Source: a virus. Taken from it: DNA of 64,000 bases. This document shows, piece by piece, positions 27,084 through 35,001 of this stretch. The notes beneath the pieces are model-generated. The model saw only the letters and a program-made list of their open reading frames with translations, was not told the DNA's origin and ran no database searches. The translations under genes and the position numbers were made by a program. How positions within the stretch are numbered: the first letter of the stretch is position 1; each line of letters starts with the position of its first letter. Location of the stretch: positions 37,653-101,652 of the IMG/VR virus record IMGVR_UViG_3300034356_000326; one strand, 5' to 3'.

Positions 27084-27212
27084 ATGGCAAAAGCAAAAGG
27101 AGCATCAAATGCTAAGAAAATTACCTTTGGAAAACGCAAAGGAGGAAAGGCTACTAAGTTCAAAGGTCCTAAGGACAAAGCAACTAAGCCTTACAACAGA
27201 CAGGGCAGATAA
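27084..27212 (+). CDS. Very basic 42-residue protein
   Basis: This short gene starts five bases after the preceding stop and encodes MAKAKGASNAKKITFGKRKG followed by further Lys/Gly/Thr-rich sequence. It resembles the lysine-rich proteins encoded at 31-34 kb and may bind nucleic acid. It ends its transcription unit: the next promoter starts at 27272. Confidence 0.55.
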   Translation: MAKAKGASNAKKITFGKRKGGKATKFKGPKDKATKPYNRQGR

Positions 27213-27271
27213 TAACTAAAAAAGTTAAAACACTTATAACTAAAATTGTTATTGTAAATTATTGACAGTCA

Positions 27272-27301
27272 TTGTTAATAGTAAAAAGTAACATACCTTT
27301 G
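27272..27301 (+). promoter_or_regulatory. Bacteroidota-type promoter for the third fibre operon
   Basis: TTG at 27272-27274, 19 bases, then TACCTTTG at 27294-27301, with the fibre ATG at 27321. The match to TTG-N19-TAnnTTTG is exact. Confidence 0.78.
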
Positions 27302-27320
27302 GGCATTAATTTTTTCAATC

Positions 27321-28289
27321 ATGGCTATACCAAGCAGACAGATAGGATGGGGAACAGAAGAAAACCTTTTATGGCAAATTTCTAAGCAATTAGAAGCTAT
27401 AAATGGTGTTGCATATAACGCAGGTGGTGGTGGTGGCACTGGTACCTCTGGTACAAGTGGTGCTGCTGGTTTATCAGGAACATCAGGAACTAGTGGTGTT
27501 GTAGGTACGTCTGGAACTTCAGGTCTTTCTGGTACATCTGGTATCAGTGGTACCAATGGTATCAGTGGTACTAATGGAGTTAGTGGAACAAGTGGTACTT
27601 CAGGAATTGATGGAACTTCTGGTATAGATGGTACTAGTGGAATAAATGGAACAGCTGGAACTTCAGGTGATAATGGTTCATCAGGAACAAGTGGCGAAAC
27701 TGGTACTTCTGGTATAGATGGTACTTCAGGAACATCAGGTGAATCAGGTACTTCAGGAGTAAGTGGTACAGCTGGAACAGCTGGTATTGCAGGAACTGCA
27801 GGAACTAGTGGAGTTAATGGGGTTGTTGGTGGTTATTTAGGATCTTTCTATGATACTACAAGTCAAACAGGTCTTGCAGGAGCTGTTCTTACAATGGGTC
27901 TTACTAATTCAGATTCTTGGAATAATGGTGTTTCACTTGTTTCTGGTAATCAAATAACAATAGCTAATCCTGGTGTATATAATATACAATTTAGTGCACA
28001 GATGGTAAAAAATGCTGGTAACACTGCAACGCATGCACACATTTGGCTATCACAAAATGGTACAAATGTACCTACTAGTGCTTCTCAATTAGGATTTCCT
28101 TCTAACTCTGTGTATGTTGTAGCAGCTTGGAATTTCTTTTTCAAGACAACAGTGGCTAATGAATATGTACAGCTTAAATGGGAAATAAATAGTAATGTAA
28201 ACGATGCAATAGTTATCCAATCAGCTGCAGCTACAGGAAATGTTCCTGCTATCCCTGGTCTAATTGTAACAGTAAATCAAGTAGGATAA
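27321..28289 (+). CDS. Gly-Ser/Thr repeat fibre with C1q-like head
   Basis: This 322-residue protein has an N-terminal helix region ([23 protein letters not shown]) followed by collagen-like triplets (about 35-170) of [12 protein letters not shown] and GTA type. The C-terminal domain (about 175-322) has a jelly-roll-like pattern with [12 protein letters not shown] and [11 protein letters not shown]. It resembles the second insertion of the fibre at 10058 (HPGQYEFIFSAQ). It is probably a short trimeric fibre or head decoration. Isoleucine and asparagine are more common in the repeats than in the two large fibres. Confidence 0.75.
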   Translation: MAIPSRQIGWGTEENLLWQISKQLEAINGVAYNAGGGGGTGTSGTSGAAGLSGTSGTSGVVGTSGTSGLSGTSGISGTNGISGTNGVSGTSGTSGIDGTSGIDGTSGINGTAGTSGDNGSSGTSGETGTSGIDGTSGTSGESGTSGVSGTAGTAGIAGTAGTSGVNGVVGGYLGSFYDTTSQTGLAGAVLTMGLTNSDSWNNGVSLVSGNQITIANPGVYNIQFSAQMVKNAGNTATHAHIWLSQNGTNVPTSASQLGFPSNSVYVVAAWNFFFKTTVANEYVQLKWEINSNVNDAIVIQSAAATGNVPAIPGLIVTVNQVG

Positions 28290-28301
28290 AATATATTAAT
28301 A

Positions 28302-28439
28302 ATGGCAATACCTTCACAACAAATAGGCTGGAGTCAAAAATCTAAATTGCTTTGGCAAATATCTAAGCAATTGGAATACCTTACAGGTATATTATATAAA
28401 GGTGGGACGACTACTACAACCACTACAGCTACTCCTTAA
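28302..28439 (+). CDS. Short paralogue of the fibre N-terminus with threonine tail
   Basis: The 45-residue product starts MAIPSQQIGWSQKSKLLWQI and is nearly identical in pattern to the first 30 residues of the preceding fibre, but then goes straight to a run of seven threonines and ATP. It may be a remnant of a duplicated fibre gene, or a working small protein sharing the same docking segment. It starts 12 bases after the fibre stop. Confidence 0.6.
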   Translation: MAIPSQQIGWSQKSKLLWQISKQLEYLTGILYKGGTTTTTTTATP

Positions 28440-28465
28440 TAAAGAGAAACCAACAAACTACATAT

Positions 28466-29482
28466 ATGAAGGATCTTAAATTTATCTGTGCACAACCAGA
28501 TGATGTCTACTACACATGGCAAGTACATCTATGGTTGGAAAGCTTGAAGAAGCTTGGACACTCAGACAAGGCAATTGTTTTAGTGTATACACCTAGTTTT
28601 AGAGAATACAATGGCAAATGGGAGAAGATCATGGAACTGTATCCTGAAGCAAAGTTTGCTTTCTACAAGGATTCAGGAGACGTAAGTCAGTATTTAGGAG
28701 TTTATATTCCTATTCTACGTCCTTACTGCTTAATGAGATATTTCCAGGATAATCCTGATATGGTTACCAAAGCAGTGTTTTACTGTGATTGTGACGTAAT
28801 CTTTACAGATAAATTTGATGTTGACAAGTTTAAAGATGATGATATAAACTATCTATCTGATACAAACAGTTACATCAATGCTTCATATTTTGATAGTAAA
28901 TTAAAAGATGTCTTATTTGATAAGGTGGAAGAGTACCAAACTAGAGATGTCTTAGCTGAGCTTACAAGCTTAGTGGGTATAACAAGAGAGATAGCTGAAG
29001 CTAACAATGATCACTCAGGAGGAGCTCAGTATTTCTTAAAGAACATAGACTCTAACTTCTGGAAGAAGGTGATGAATGACTGTATATTAATACGTGTCTA
29101 CCTTCAGAATATAAACAAAGAGTTCTTTAAAGATGAGAACACAGGGTTCCAAAGCTGGTGTGCAGATATGTGGGCTGTGTTATGGAACATTTGGCTTAGA
29201 GAACAAGAAGCAAAGAACATTCCTGAGATGGAATTCTGTTGGTCTTCAGATCCTATAGAGAAGCTTGATAGAACAACAATATTACATAACGCAGGTATTA
29301 CAGGACAGAACACAATGGGATACCCTGCTTTCTATAAAGGAGCATATCACACTGGTAAAGATCCTTTTCTAGATACACACATACTAAAAGTGCTTAGTGA
29401 TGAGACTACTAAAAAACATGCTAATCATTACTACACTCAACAACTAATAGAAATAAAAAACAAATATAATATAAATTATTAA
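28466..29482 (+). CDS. GT-A-type glycosyltransferase
   Basis: This 338-residue protein has a nucleotide-diphospho-sugar transferase core: KAVFYCDCDVIFTD near residues 101-114 provides a DxD metal motif, and DHSGGAQYFLKNID lies further on. The C-terminal part contains ILHNAGITGQ and FYKGAYH, as in some metal-dependent retaining or arabinosyl-type transferases. The precise family is unclear. It is the only transferase within the plus-strand fibre operon, placed between fibre-type genes and genes with Ser/Thr tails, which hints at glycosylation of these proteins. Confidence 0.7.
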   Translation: MKDLKFICAQPDDVYYTWQVHLWLESLKKLGHSDKAIVLVYTPSFREYNGKWEKIMELYPEAKFAFYKDSGDVSQYLGVYIPILRPYCLMRYFQDNPDMVTKAVFYCDCDVIFTDKFDVDKFKDDDINYLSDTNSYINASYFDSKLKDVLFDKVEEYQTRDVLAELTSLVGITREIAEANNDHSGGAQYFLKNIDSNFWKKVMNDCILIRVYLQNINKEFFKDENTGFQSWCADMWAVLWNIWLREQEAKNIPEMEFCWSSDPIEKLDRTTILHNAGITGQNTMGYPAFYKGAYHTGKDPFLDTHILKVLSDETTKKHANHYYTQQLIEIKNKYNINY

Positions 29483-29484
29483 TT

Positions 29485-29739
29485 ATGGCCCAGAATACTA
29501 ATCGCCCTCTCAAAGCCTATGTACGCTTTGATGGTACTGGAAGAATCGTTCCAAGTAGCCTAATTCTAAGAAGAAAGAAACCAAAAGTGGGTAAGTGGGT
29601 AGAGATCCCAGCTTATGAATGCTGCAATTACGTTCCTTCTACAACTACTACTACAAGTACAAGCACTAGCACTAGTACAACAACAACTACTACGACTGCT
29701 ACTCCTACTACTACTACAACTACCACTCAACCTACTTAA
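29485..29739 (+). CDS. Small beta protein with Ser/Thr-run tail (copy 1)
   Basis: This 84-residue protein has a conserved N-terminal part (LKAYVRFDGTGRIVPSSLIL, then PKVGKWVEIPAYECCN) and a low-complexity tail of almost only threonine and serine ending TTQPT. It is a paralogue of the next gene. The tail could be O-glycosylated or act as a flexible linker. It begins two bases after the transferase stop. Confidence 0.65.
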   Translation: MAQNTNRPLKAYVRFDGTGRIVPSSLILRRKKPKVGKWVEIPAYECCNYVPSTTTTTSTSTSTSTTTTTTTATPTTTTTTTQPT

Positions 29740-29751
29740 ACTTAAATAAAA

Positions 29752-29997
29752 ATGGCAAATAGCAATAATAAATTAAAAGCATATGTACGTTACGATGGTA
29801 CAGGACGTGTCATAGCAGGTAGTTTGATCTTACAAAGATTCAAACCAAAGGTTGGTAACTGGCAAGAGATAGATGCAAATGAGTGTTGTAATCCTCCTAC
29901 TACAACTACAACATCTACTAGTAGCACAAGTACAACTACTACTACTACTAGCACTTCTACTAGCACAACTACCACAACAACAACTAGTCCTGGATAA
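29752..29997 (+). CDS. Small beta protein with Ser/Thr-run tail (copy 2)
   Basis: This 81-residue paralogue of the preceding gene has LKAYVRYDGTGRVIAGSLIL, then PKVGNWQEIDANECCN and a Thr/Ser run ending TTSPG. The folded halves are conserved while the tails vary in length and order, as expected for a tandem duplication. Function is unknown; a virion decoration role is possible. Confidence 0.65.
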   Translation: MANSNNKLKAYVRYDGTGRVIAGSLILQRFKPKVGNWQEIDANECCNPPTTTTTSTSSTSTTTTTTSTSTSTTTTTTTSPG

Positions 29998-30011
29998 TAA
30001 AACCAAACAAC

Positions 30012-30416
30012 ATGGCAAAATCATTATTCCCTGAAGAGATGATGAAATCAGGGGAATTAAACTTGGAAACAATAGCTGGGAAGCTTACATATTTCCATGA
30101 GCAACTACACCTATTACATTGGCAGACAAAAAGTTATGCTGAGCACCAAGCTTTAGGAGGATTGTATGATTATGTACATGACTTTAAAGATGGTGTGATA
30201 GAGAAGCTTATGGGTTATACAGGTAAACGTCCTGGTGTATATAAAATAGAAGCATTGAGCGGTGCAGACTCTAATTCAGTTGTCACAGCACTAATGGACT
30301 TCTCTAGTAACTTAAAGAGATATGCTGAATCAAACAGCTATCACGATATAGCCAATTTAGCTGATGCCCTAAGTGGTGAAGCAGCAAAAACTAAATACTT
30401 ATTAACCTTGTCTTAA
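30012..30416 (+). CDS. Dps/ferritin-like phage protein (DUF5856-like)
   Basis: This 134-residue all-helical protein has the segment FHEQLHLLHWQTKSYAEHQALGG and YDYVHDFKDGVIEKLMG. The spaced His, Asp and Glu residues resemble the Dps-like ferroxidase region and the DUF5856 family of phages. It may bind DNA or metal or protect the virion genome. It precedes the block of lysine-rich proteins and overlaps the next gene by one base. Confidence 0.6.
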   Translation: MAKSLFPEEMMKSGELNLETIAGKLTYFHEQLHLLHWQTKSYAEHQALGGLYDYVHDFKDGVIEKLMGYTGKRPGVYKIEALSGADSNSVVTALMDFSSNLKRYAESNSYHDIANLADALSGEAAKTKYLLTLS

Positions 30417-30709
30417 TGCAAATTAACAAGAAATTTTTTCCTCAGGTGATGCAAGATAATGAACTTGCTTATTTTGCACACCTTGAGGGAATTATATCCT
30501 CAGTTGATGAACTATCTACGTTAGAGATTACTAAAAATCCTAATTCGTATCACTTTAGATTGGCACCTTCAGTACCCATGTACAATGAAATGTTGCTAGA
30601 AGAAATCTTAAAGTTTCATAACATGTTCAAGATTAGACTGAATCTGTCTAAGAGTATTAAAAGTTCAGCAACTATAACGTTTGAAATAAATTTGGAAGAT
30701 ACGCAATAA
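30416..30709 (+). CDS. Hypothetical protein
   Basis: This 97-residue protein starts in the TAATG overlap with the Dps-like gene, supporting translational coupling. It has mixed alpha/beta composition with LEGIISSVDELSTLEI and a C-terminal strand-rich part (SSATITFEINLE). I do not recognise it. The promoter of the next operon overlaps its last codons. Confidence 0.55.
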   Translation: MQINKKFFPQVMQDNELAYFAHLEGIISSVDELSTLEITKNPNSYHFRLAPSVPMYNEMLLEEILKFHNMFKIRLNLSKSIKSSATITFEINLEDTQ

Positions 30710-30722
30710 ATGCATATCTTTG
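30692..30722 (+). promoter_or_regulatory. Bacteroidota-type promoter for the lysine-rich protein operon
   Basis: TTG at 30692-30694, 20 bases, then TATCTTTG at 30715-30722; the first ATG is at 30747. The TTG lies inside the end of the upstream coding sequence. Confidence 0.75.
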
Positions 30723-30746
30723 TGACTAAACCAAAAATATAATTAT

Positions 30747-31013
30747 ATGGCAGAGATTATTGATTTACAACAACAACAAGGTCCTAAGTTTGATCCAAAC
30801 AAGAAGTATACGTGGAATATGGATGCAAAGTTTGTATTAGATGGTGGTGATTTTGGAATGTTATTAAACGCAATGCGTGCAGTTATTAATACAAAGGAAG
30901 CACAAACTATTTTATTAGCTAAACAAGCAGGAGATGTTCTTGAAGAGACATTGGCTGCTGGAGTTGAATCTGGTTTAGTAGTAGAGGTTCCAGAAAATAA
31001 ATCTAGTTTATAA
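30747..31013 (+). CDS. Small acidic protein heading the lysine-rich operon
   Basis: This 88-residue protein includes a QQQQ stretch, FDPNKKYTWNMDAKFVLDGGDFGMLLNAMRAVI, and an acidic C-terminal part. It is the only non-basic member of the operon and is coupled to the next gene by a TAATG overlap. It might be a partner of the basic proteins. I do not recognise a family. Confidence 0.55.
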   Translation: MAEIIDLQQQQGPKFDPNKKYTWNMDAKFVLDGGDFGMLLNAMRAVINTKEAQTILLAKQAGDVLEETLAAGVESGLVVEVPENKSSL

Positions 31014-31483
31014 TGGCAACAATTAAGAAAGCTCAAGCTGGTATTAAGAAATCAGCTTCTAAAATGGTACCAGGTGAAATGACTGGTAAAATGTACAAGA
31101 AGTCTGAAATAGATGAGATTGGCAGAAAGCAAGCTAAAGAGCTAGACAAATCTGGTGTGTTTGGTAAAGCTGCTATGGCTAAGAAGAAAGCTTCAGCTAA
31201 GACAAATAATCCTTTGAAAGAAATGATTTCTAACTTCTCAGAAGCTGAAATAAAGAAAGCAAAAGCAGCTACTAAAAAACCTAAATTAACTGCTGCAAAA
31301 GTTTCTAAAGCTATAGATGAAGTTGCAGGTATGAAAAATGGTGGTATGCTAAAGCGTGCTGATGGTTCATATTCTAAAAGAGGACTATGGGATAACATTA
31401 GAGCTAACAAAGGGTCTGGAAAGAAGCCTACAGCTGCTATGTTAAAACAAGAAAAGAAAATTAAAGCTAAAACTAAAAAATAA
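31013..31483 (+). CDS. Lysine-rich protein with KKAQxG and NGG motifs
   Basis: This 156-residue protein is very rich in lysine and alanine. It starts MATIKKAQAGIKK and has a central run of AAT/KKP-type sequence. The C-terminal GLWDNIRANKGSGKKPTAAM segment recurs in phage proteins in my memory, without a known function. A MKNGGMLKRADGS segment resembles others in this cluster. A DNA-binding, genome-condensing virion protein is a reasonable guess. Confidence 0.6.
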   Translation: MATIKKAQAGIKKSASKMVPGEMTGKMYKKSEIDEIGRKQAKELDKSGVFGKAAMAKKKASAKTNNPLKEMISNFSEAEIKKAKAATKKPKLTAAKVSKAIDEVAGMKNGGMLKRADGSYSKRGLWDNIRANKGSGKKPTAAMLKQEKKIKAKTKK

Positions 31484-31818
31484 TGGCAAAGGTAAAAAAA
31501 GACAGAATGGGTAGTCTTTCAGGAATGAAAGCTTCTGATAAGCGTGTAGGTCCTGTAGATCCTAATGGTGCTTGGACTAAAGTTCAAGAGGCTACTCTAG
31601 CTGATGCTAGAATGAAACCTACATTAAAAAAAGATAAAGAACTTGGTGCTACTAGTATGGGACGTTCTGAAAAGTCTTATGGTCTTGATAAGAAGACTCC
31701 AGCTTACAAAGAAATGAATCCAGCTACATTCAGAAAAGCAGCGTTAAAGCGTGAATCTGAATTGATAGAAAAGCGTAGTGGTGAAATGGCTCCTAAGTTA
31801 AAATCTAAAAAGAAATAA
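31483..31818 (+). CDS. Lysine-rich small protein
   Basis: This 111-residue basic protein (MAKVKKDRMGSLSGMKASDK...) has a middle part GATSMGRSEKSYGLDKK and a lysine-rich end (KLKSKKK). It is coupled to the previous gene by TAATG. No catalytic motif is visible. Confidence 0.55.
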   Translation: MAKVKKDRMGSLSGMKASDKRVGPVDPNGAWTKVQEATLADARMKPTLKKDKELGATSMGRSEKSYGLDKKTPAYKEMNPATFRKAALKRESELIEKRSGEMAPKLKSKKK

Positions 31819-31820
31819 TC

Positions 31821-32270
31821 ATGGCAACAGCTAAAAAGGTTAAAAAGGCTCAAACTGGAATGTCTGTAGGGACACGTACAACTATGGATAGTAAAACTGG
31901 TACCTATGATAAACTTGATAGATTTAAAACTTCTCAAGGAGATAGATATTATAGATCTACTGGTAAAGATTTGTATAATTTAGAAAAACAGAATAGTAGA
32001 AAAGCTATGATGAATAGTGCTGATTCTGTTAGATATAACACTCTTACACCAGAAGAAAAAAAATATATAGCTAGTCAAGAAAATCCTAAAGCTAAAGATG
32101 GCAAATGGATTCAAAAAGCTATTAAGAAGCCAGGAGCTTTACGTGCTCAACTTGGTGCTAAACCAGGTAAACCTATCCCTGCTGCTAAGCTTGCTAAGGC
32201 TGCCAAAGCAAAAGGTAAATTAGGTCAACGTGCTCGTTTAGCAATGACATTAAAGAAGATGAAAAAATAA
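31821..32270 (+). CDS. Lysine-rich protein with KKAQTG N-terminus
   Basis: This 149-residue basic protein starts MATAKKVKKAQTGMSVGTR. A tyrosine-rich middle (DRYYRSTGKDLYN) is followed by a histone-like Ala/Lys/Pro tail (PGKPIPAAKLAKAAKAKG). The shared N-terminal KKAQxG motif links it to the genes at 31013 and 33193. It ends in a TAATG overlap with the next gene. Confidence 0.6.
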   Translation: MATAKKVKKAQTGMSVGTRTTMDSKTGTYDKLDRFKTSQGDRYYRSTGKDLYNLEKQNSRKAMMNSADSVRYNTLTPEEKKYIASQENPKAKDGKWIQKAIKKPGALRAQLGAKPGKPIPAAKLAKAAKAKGKLGQRARLAMTLKKMKK

Positions 32271-32782
32271 TGGCTAGAATACCTAAGACAAAAGTTTATA
32301 ACCCACAGAAAGCAGAAGCTTATGTAGGTAAAAGAGTTCTTAGAAATGGAGATACACTTCCAGCTATCAAAGGTGCTATAACACCTGTTCCTAATGGTCA
32401 TCTAATTAAAAAAGATGGTACATCATTAAAGAATGGTGGTAAGATAAAATGTTGGACAGGGTATGTTAAGAAGGGTACAAAGAAAAAAGGTGGTAGAATA
32501 GTTAACAACTGTGTTAAAAAAACCATGGAAGATGGAGGGAAGGTAAAAGTAATGGCTGGTGGAGAGAAGCATTTAGTATATAAAAAGACTAGTCCTACAG
32601 GAGTTGGAAAAGGTAAGAAGGGTAACATTATGGTTAACCATCCTACCAAAGACAAAGGCAAGTGGGATACAATAGATCTTACAAAGATTGGAAGAGCCAA
32701 AACTGTTAAACAGGGTGTAGCTTCTACAAAGAAATGGCACAAAGATAATCCTGATTACAAATATAAAGGTAAAAAGAAATAG
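32270..32782 (+). CDS. Lysine/glycine-rich basic protein
   Basis: This 170-residue protein contains repeated NGG/DGG-type turns (LKNGGKIKCWTG, KKKGGRIVNNC, MEDGGKVKVMAGG) and a lysine-rich end with KKWHKDNPDYKYKGKKK. Two to three cysteines are spaced in the middle. It is probably nucleic-acid binding; the function is otherwise unknown. Confidence 0.6.
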   Translation: MARIPKTKVYNPQKAEAYVGKRVLRNGDTLPAIKGAITPVPNGHLIKKDGTSLKNGGKIKCWTGYVKKGTKKKGGRIVNNCVKKTMEDGGKVKVMAGGEKHLVYKKTSPTGVGKGKKGNIMVNHPTKDKGKWDTIDLTKIGRAKTVKQGVASTKKWHKDNPDYKYKGKKK

Positions 32783-32784
32783 CT

Positions 32785-33174
32785 ATGGCTACAATTAAAA
32801 AAGCTTCTCTAAAACCAGTAGATAGTTCTAAGAAACCTGGTTTGGCTAAACTCCCTAAGGAAGTTAGAAATAAAATGGGCTACCAAAAAAGTGGTGGTTC
32901 TACACCAGCATGGCAACGCAAAGAAGGAAAGAATCCTGAAGGTGGATTGAATGCTAAAGGTGTAGCTTCTTATAGAAGAGCTAACCCAGGCAGCAAACTA
33001 AAGACAGCTGTTACAACTAAACCATCAAAGCTTAAAGCTGGTTCTAAAGCAGCAAGTAGACGTAAGTCTTTCTGTTCTAGAATGTCAGGTATGAAAAAGA
33101 AACTTACATCTGCTAAGACAGCTAATGATCCTAATAGCAGAATTAATAAATCACTTCGTAAATGGAATTGTTAA
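32785..33174 (+). CDS. Basic phage protein, DUF6321-like
   Basis: This 129-residue protein has a conserved core found widely in phages: AWQRKEGKNPEGGLNAKGV, then SYRRANPGSKLKTAVTT and a KSFCSRMSGMKKKL segment with one cysteine, ending RKWNC. I associate this with the DUF6321 type from memory. It is strongly basic and suits a small virion or DNA-associated protein. The N-terminus MATIKKAS echoes its neighbours. Confidence 0.6.
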   Translation: MATIKKASLKPVDSSKKPGLAKLPKEVRNKMGYQKSGGSTPAWQRKEGKNPEGGLNAKGVASYRRANPGSKLKTAVTTKPSKLKAGSKAASRRKSFCSRMSGMKKKLTSAKTANDPNSRINKSLRKWNC

Positions 33175-33192
33175 AATATTAAATTATAAAAA

Positions 33193-33660
33193 ATGAAGAA
33201 AGCTCAAAATGGAATTGCAAAGATGAAAAAAGCTGAAAAAACAGCGTTTGGAATGTTATCAGTAAAAAAAGGTATAGATAATAATCCTAATCCTACATTT
33301 GCAGATAAGATTGCAGGTGCTAAGAAAAAAGCTATGTCTGGTATGGAAATGATGAAAATGGGTGGTAAAGCTGCTAAGCAAGCTGCAATAGCAATCGCTA
33401 TGAAGAAAGCTGGTAAAACTCCTAAGAAGAAAATGCAATATGGTGGTGAAGCTGCTTCTATGGTACCTAAGAAGATGATGAAAAATGGTGGTATATTATC
33501 TGCTCCTAAGAAAGATGGCTTATCTATGCAATTAGGTTCTTACAAAGATATAATTGGTAAAAACTACAAAGGTAAAAATACAAAAGCTGTAGGTTTAACT
33601 AAAGCTAAGTATGGCAAATCTGTGATGAAGATGGGTGGTAAGTGTAAAAATGGTTGCTAA
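33193..33660 (+). CDS. Lys/Met/Gly-rich protein with repeated MGG/NGG motifs
   Basis: This 155-residue protein begins MKKAQNGIAKMKK and repeats a short unit of basic helix plus GG turn: KMGGKAAK, MQYGGEAASM, MKNGGILSAPKK and MKMGGKCKNGC. The periodic KMGG units suggest an internal repeat of a DNA- or membrane-binding element. Its stop overlaps the next ATG. Confidence 0.6.
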   Translation: MKKAQNGIAKMKKAEKTAFGMLSVKKGIDNNPNPTFADKIAGAKKKAMSGMEMMKMGGKAAKQAAIAIAMKKAGKTPKKKMQYGGEAASMVPKKMMKNGGILSAPKKDGLSMQLGSYKDIIGKNYKGKNTKAVGLTKAKYGKSVMKMGGKCKNGC

Positions 33661-33863
33661 TGAAATCTAAAGTAAGCGTTAAACAAGCAAAGTCAGTAAA
33701 GCCAATGACTGCAGGTAAAGCTAAAGGATCAGGTAAACCAAGACCTGCACCTAAGGTGGCTCCTCCTAATCCAATTAATGGTAATTATATGAAGGAAGCT
33801 GATACAAAGCTTAGATTGAGAAGTAAAATGTGGCCTCTTAAACAAAAGAGACTATCAAAATAA
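33660..33863 (+). CDS. Small Lys/Pro-rich basic protein
   Basis: I take the ATG at 33660, overlapping the preceding stop (TAATG), rather than an upstream TTG. The 67-residue product (MKSKVSVKQAKSVKPMTAGKAK...) is rich in Lys, Pro and Ala. It is the last gene of the plus-strand block and is followed by a strong bidirectional terminator. Confidence 0.6.
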   Translation: MKSKVSVKQAKSVKPMTAGKAKGSGKPRPAPKVAPPNPINGNYMKEADTKLRLRSKMWPLKQKRLSK

Positions 33864-33868
33864 AAGAA

Positions 33869-33896
33869 AAGCCCCCAGAAATGGAGGCTTTTTTTA
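33869..33896. terminator. Bidirectional intrinsic terminator between convergent blocks
   Basis: An AAGCC...GGCTT stem with an internal mismatch has a run of T after it on the plus strand (TTTTTTTATT) and A-rich sequence before it, so it can work in both directions. It separates the plus-strand lysine-rich operon from the minus-strand sugar cassette. Confidence 0.75.
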
Positions 33897-34532
33897 TTAG
33901 TCTATTATATCATTTGTACCAAACATTGGTACATGCATAATTCTATAAGATAAATTGGTACTTTTTGATTTTTCTCCTTTCCCTTCTTTTGACATACCAT
34001 ATATAAATTCCCAGTCGTGTCCATATATTGGTAAATGTTCTGGTAATTTTTTGGCTAGTTCTGTTGTTAATATTATTTCACTATGACCTATTTCACAATT
34101 AGCAAATTTTGACACTCTAGCTTTATTAATAGGATCTATGAAGGAGTCAAAGAACATATAATCTAAATTGGTATTTTCTATTTCTAGGTAATTACTAAAA
34201 TGACTACTAAGTATAATATCATCATTTGCATAGAATATAAAATATTTACCTGTAGCATTTTGTATTGCATAGTTAATTAATTTATATCCACATCCTCCTC
34301 CATTTTCTTTAGCATTAAAGAAATGAATAATGTTTCCTTTTTTTTCTTGTTCCTCTTTAATAGATTGTAAATATCCACTATCAATAAGTTTTTGAAAATC
34401 TGGACAACAGTCTCCCATTATAAAGGCTTCCCAATTATTAGTATCTTGGTCTAATATACATTGTATAGATCGTTTGGTTCTCTCAGGTCTACCATAACAA
34501 GCCATACTAATTGTTATTCTTGGCTGCATCAT
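33897..34532 (-). CDS. Glycosyltransferase family 2
   Basis: This 211-residue GT-A protein starts MMQPRITISMACYGRPERTKRSIQCIL, has an early QDTNNWEAFIMGD acidic site, and YFIFYANDDIILSSHFS with the DD metal motif. It overlaps the acyltransferase gene by 26 bases; an internal Met may be the true start. It is the last gene of a three-gene surface-sugar cassette. Confidence 0.75.
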   Translation of the reverse strand: MMQPRITISMACYGRPERTKRSIQCILDQDTNNWEAFIMGDCCPDFQKLIDSGYLQSIKEEQEKKGNIIHFFNAKENGGGCGYKLINYAIQNATGKYFIFYANDDIILSSHFSNYLEIENTNLDYMFFDSFIDPINKARVSKFANCEIGHSEIILTTELAKKLPEHLPIYGHDWEFIYGMSKEGKGEKSKSTNLSYRIMHVPMFGTNDIID

Positions 34533-35001
34533 TGTTTCCTATGTGTTTTACAGGCACTCCTGCATATTTTTGATAAGATTCGAGTTTACTTTTTTTAATA
34601 ACTACACTATTCATGCCAATCATAATTCCTTCTGGTAAGGTTGTTTTTTGATGAATAGCTGCTCCCATACCAAGGTTCACTTTATTTCCTACAGTACAAA
34701 ATCCAGCTAATTTAGAACCAGCACTCATAGTTACACTAGACCCAAGAATACAATCATGAGCTACATAAGCATGTTTCATAAGATAACAATTATTACCAAT
34801 TACAGTTTGTCTTTCTGCTCCTGAATCAATAGTGACCATTCCAGTAAGTATAGTACCACTTTTAATTAAAACACCTTTATCTTCATTCTCTTTACCTTTC
34901 CATTCAGGTGGCATTCCTATAACACAATAAGGACCTATGTATACATCGTCCTCTATTGTAACGTTATTGCCAATAACAGCTGTACTATGTATTGTTTTCA
35001 T
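34507..35001 (-). CDS. Left-handed beta-helix (hexapeptide) acyltransferase-like protein
   Basis: This 164-residue protein consists of hexapeptide repeats (IHSTAVIGNNVTIEDDVYIGPYC, IGNNCYLMKHAYVAHDCILG, VTMSAGSKLAG), typical of LpxA-like UDP-sugar acyltransferases and of sugar O/N-acetyltransferases. His residues in KHAYVAHDC could be catalytic. Placed between two GT2 genes, it may acylate a sugar for the same glycan. Confidence 0.75.
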   Translation of the reverse strand: MKTIHSTAVIGNNVTIEDDVYIGPYCVIGMPPEWKGKENEDKGVLIKSGTILTGMVTIDSGAERQTVIGNNCYLMKHAYVAHDCILGSSVTMSAGSKLAGFCTVGNKVNLGMGAAIHQKTTLPEGIMIGMNSVVIKKSKLESYQKYAGVPVKHIGNNDAAKNNN

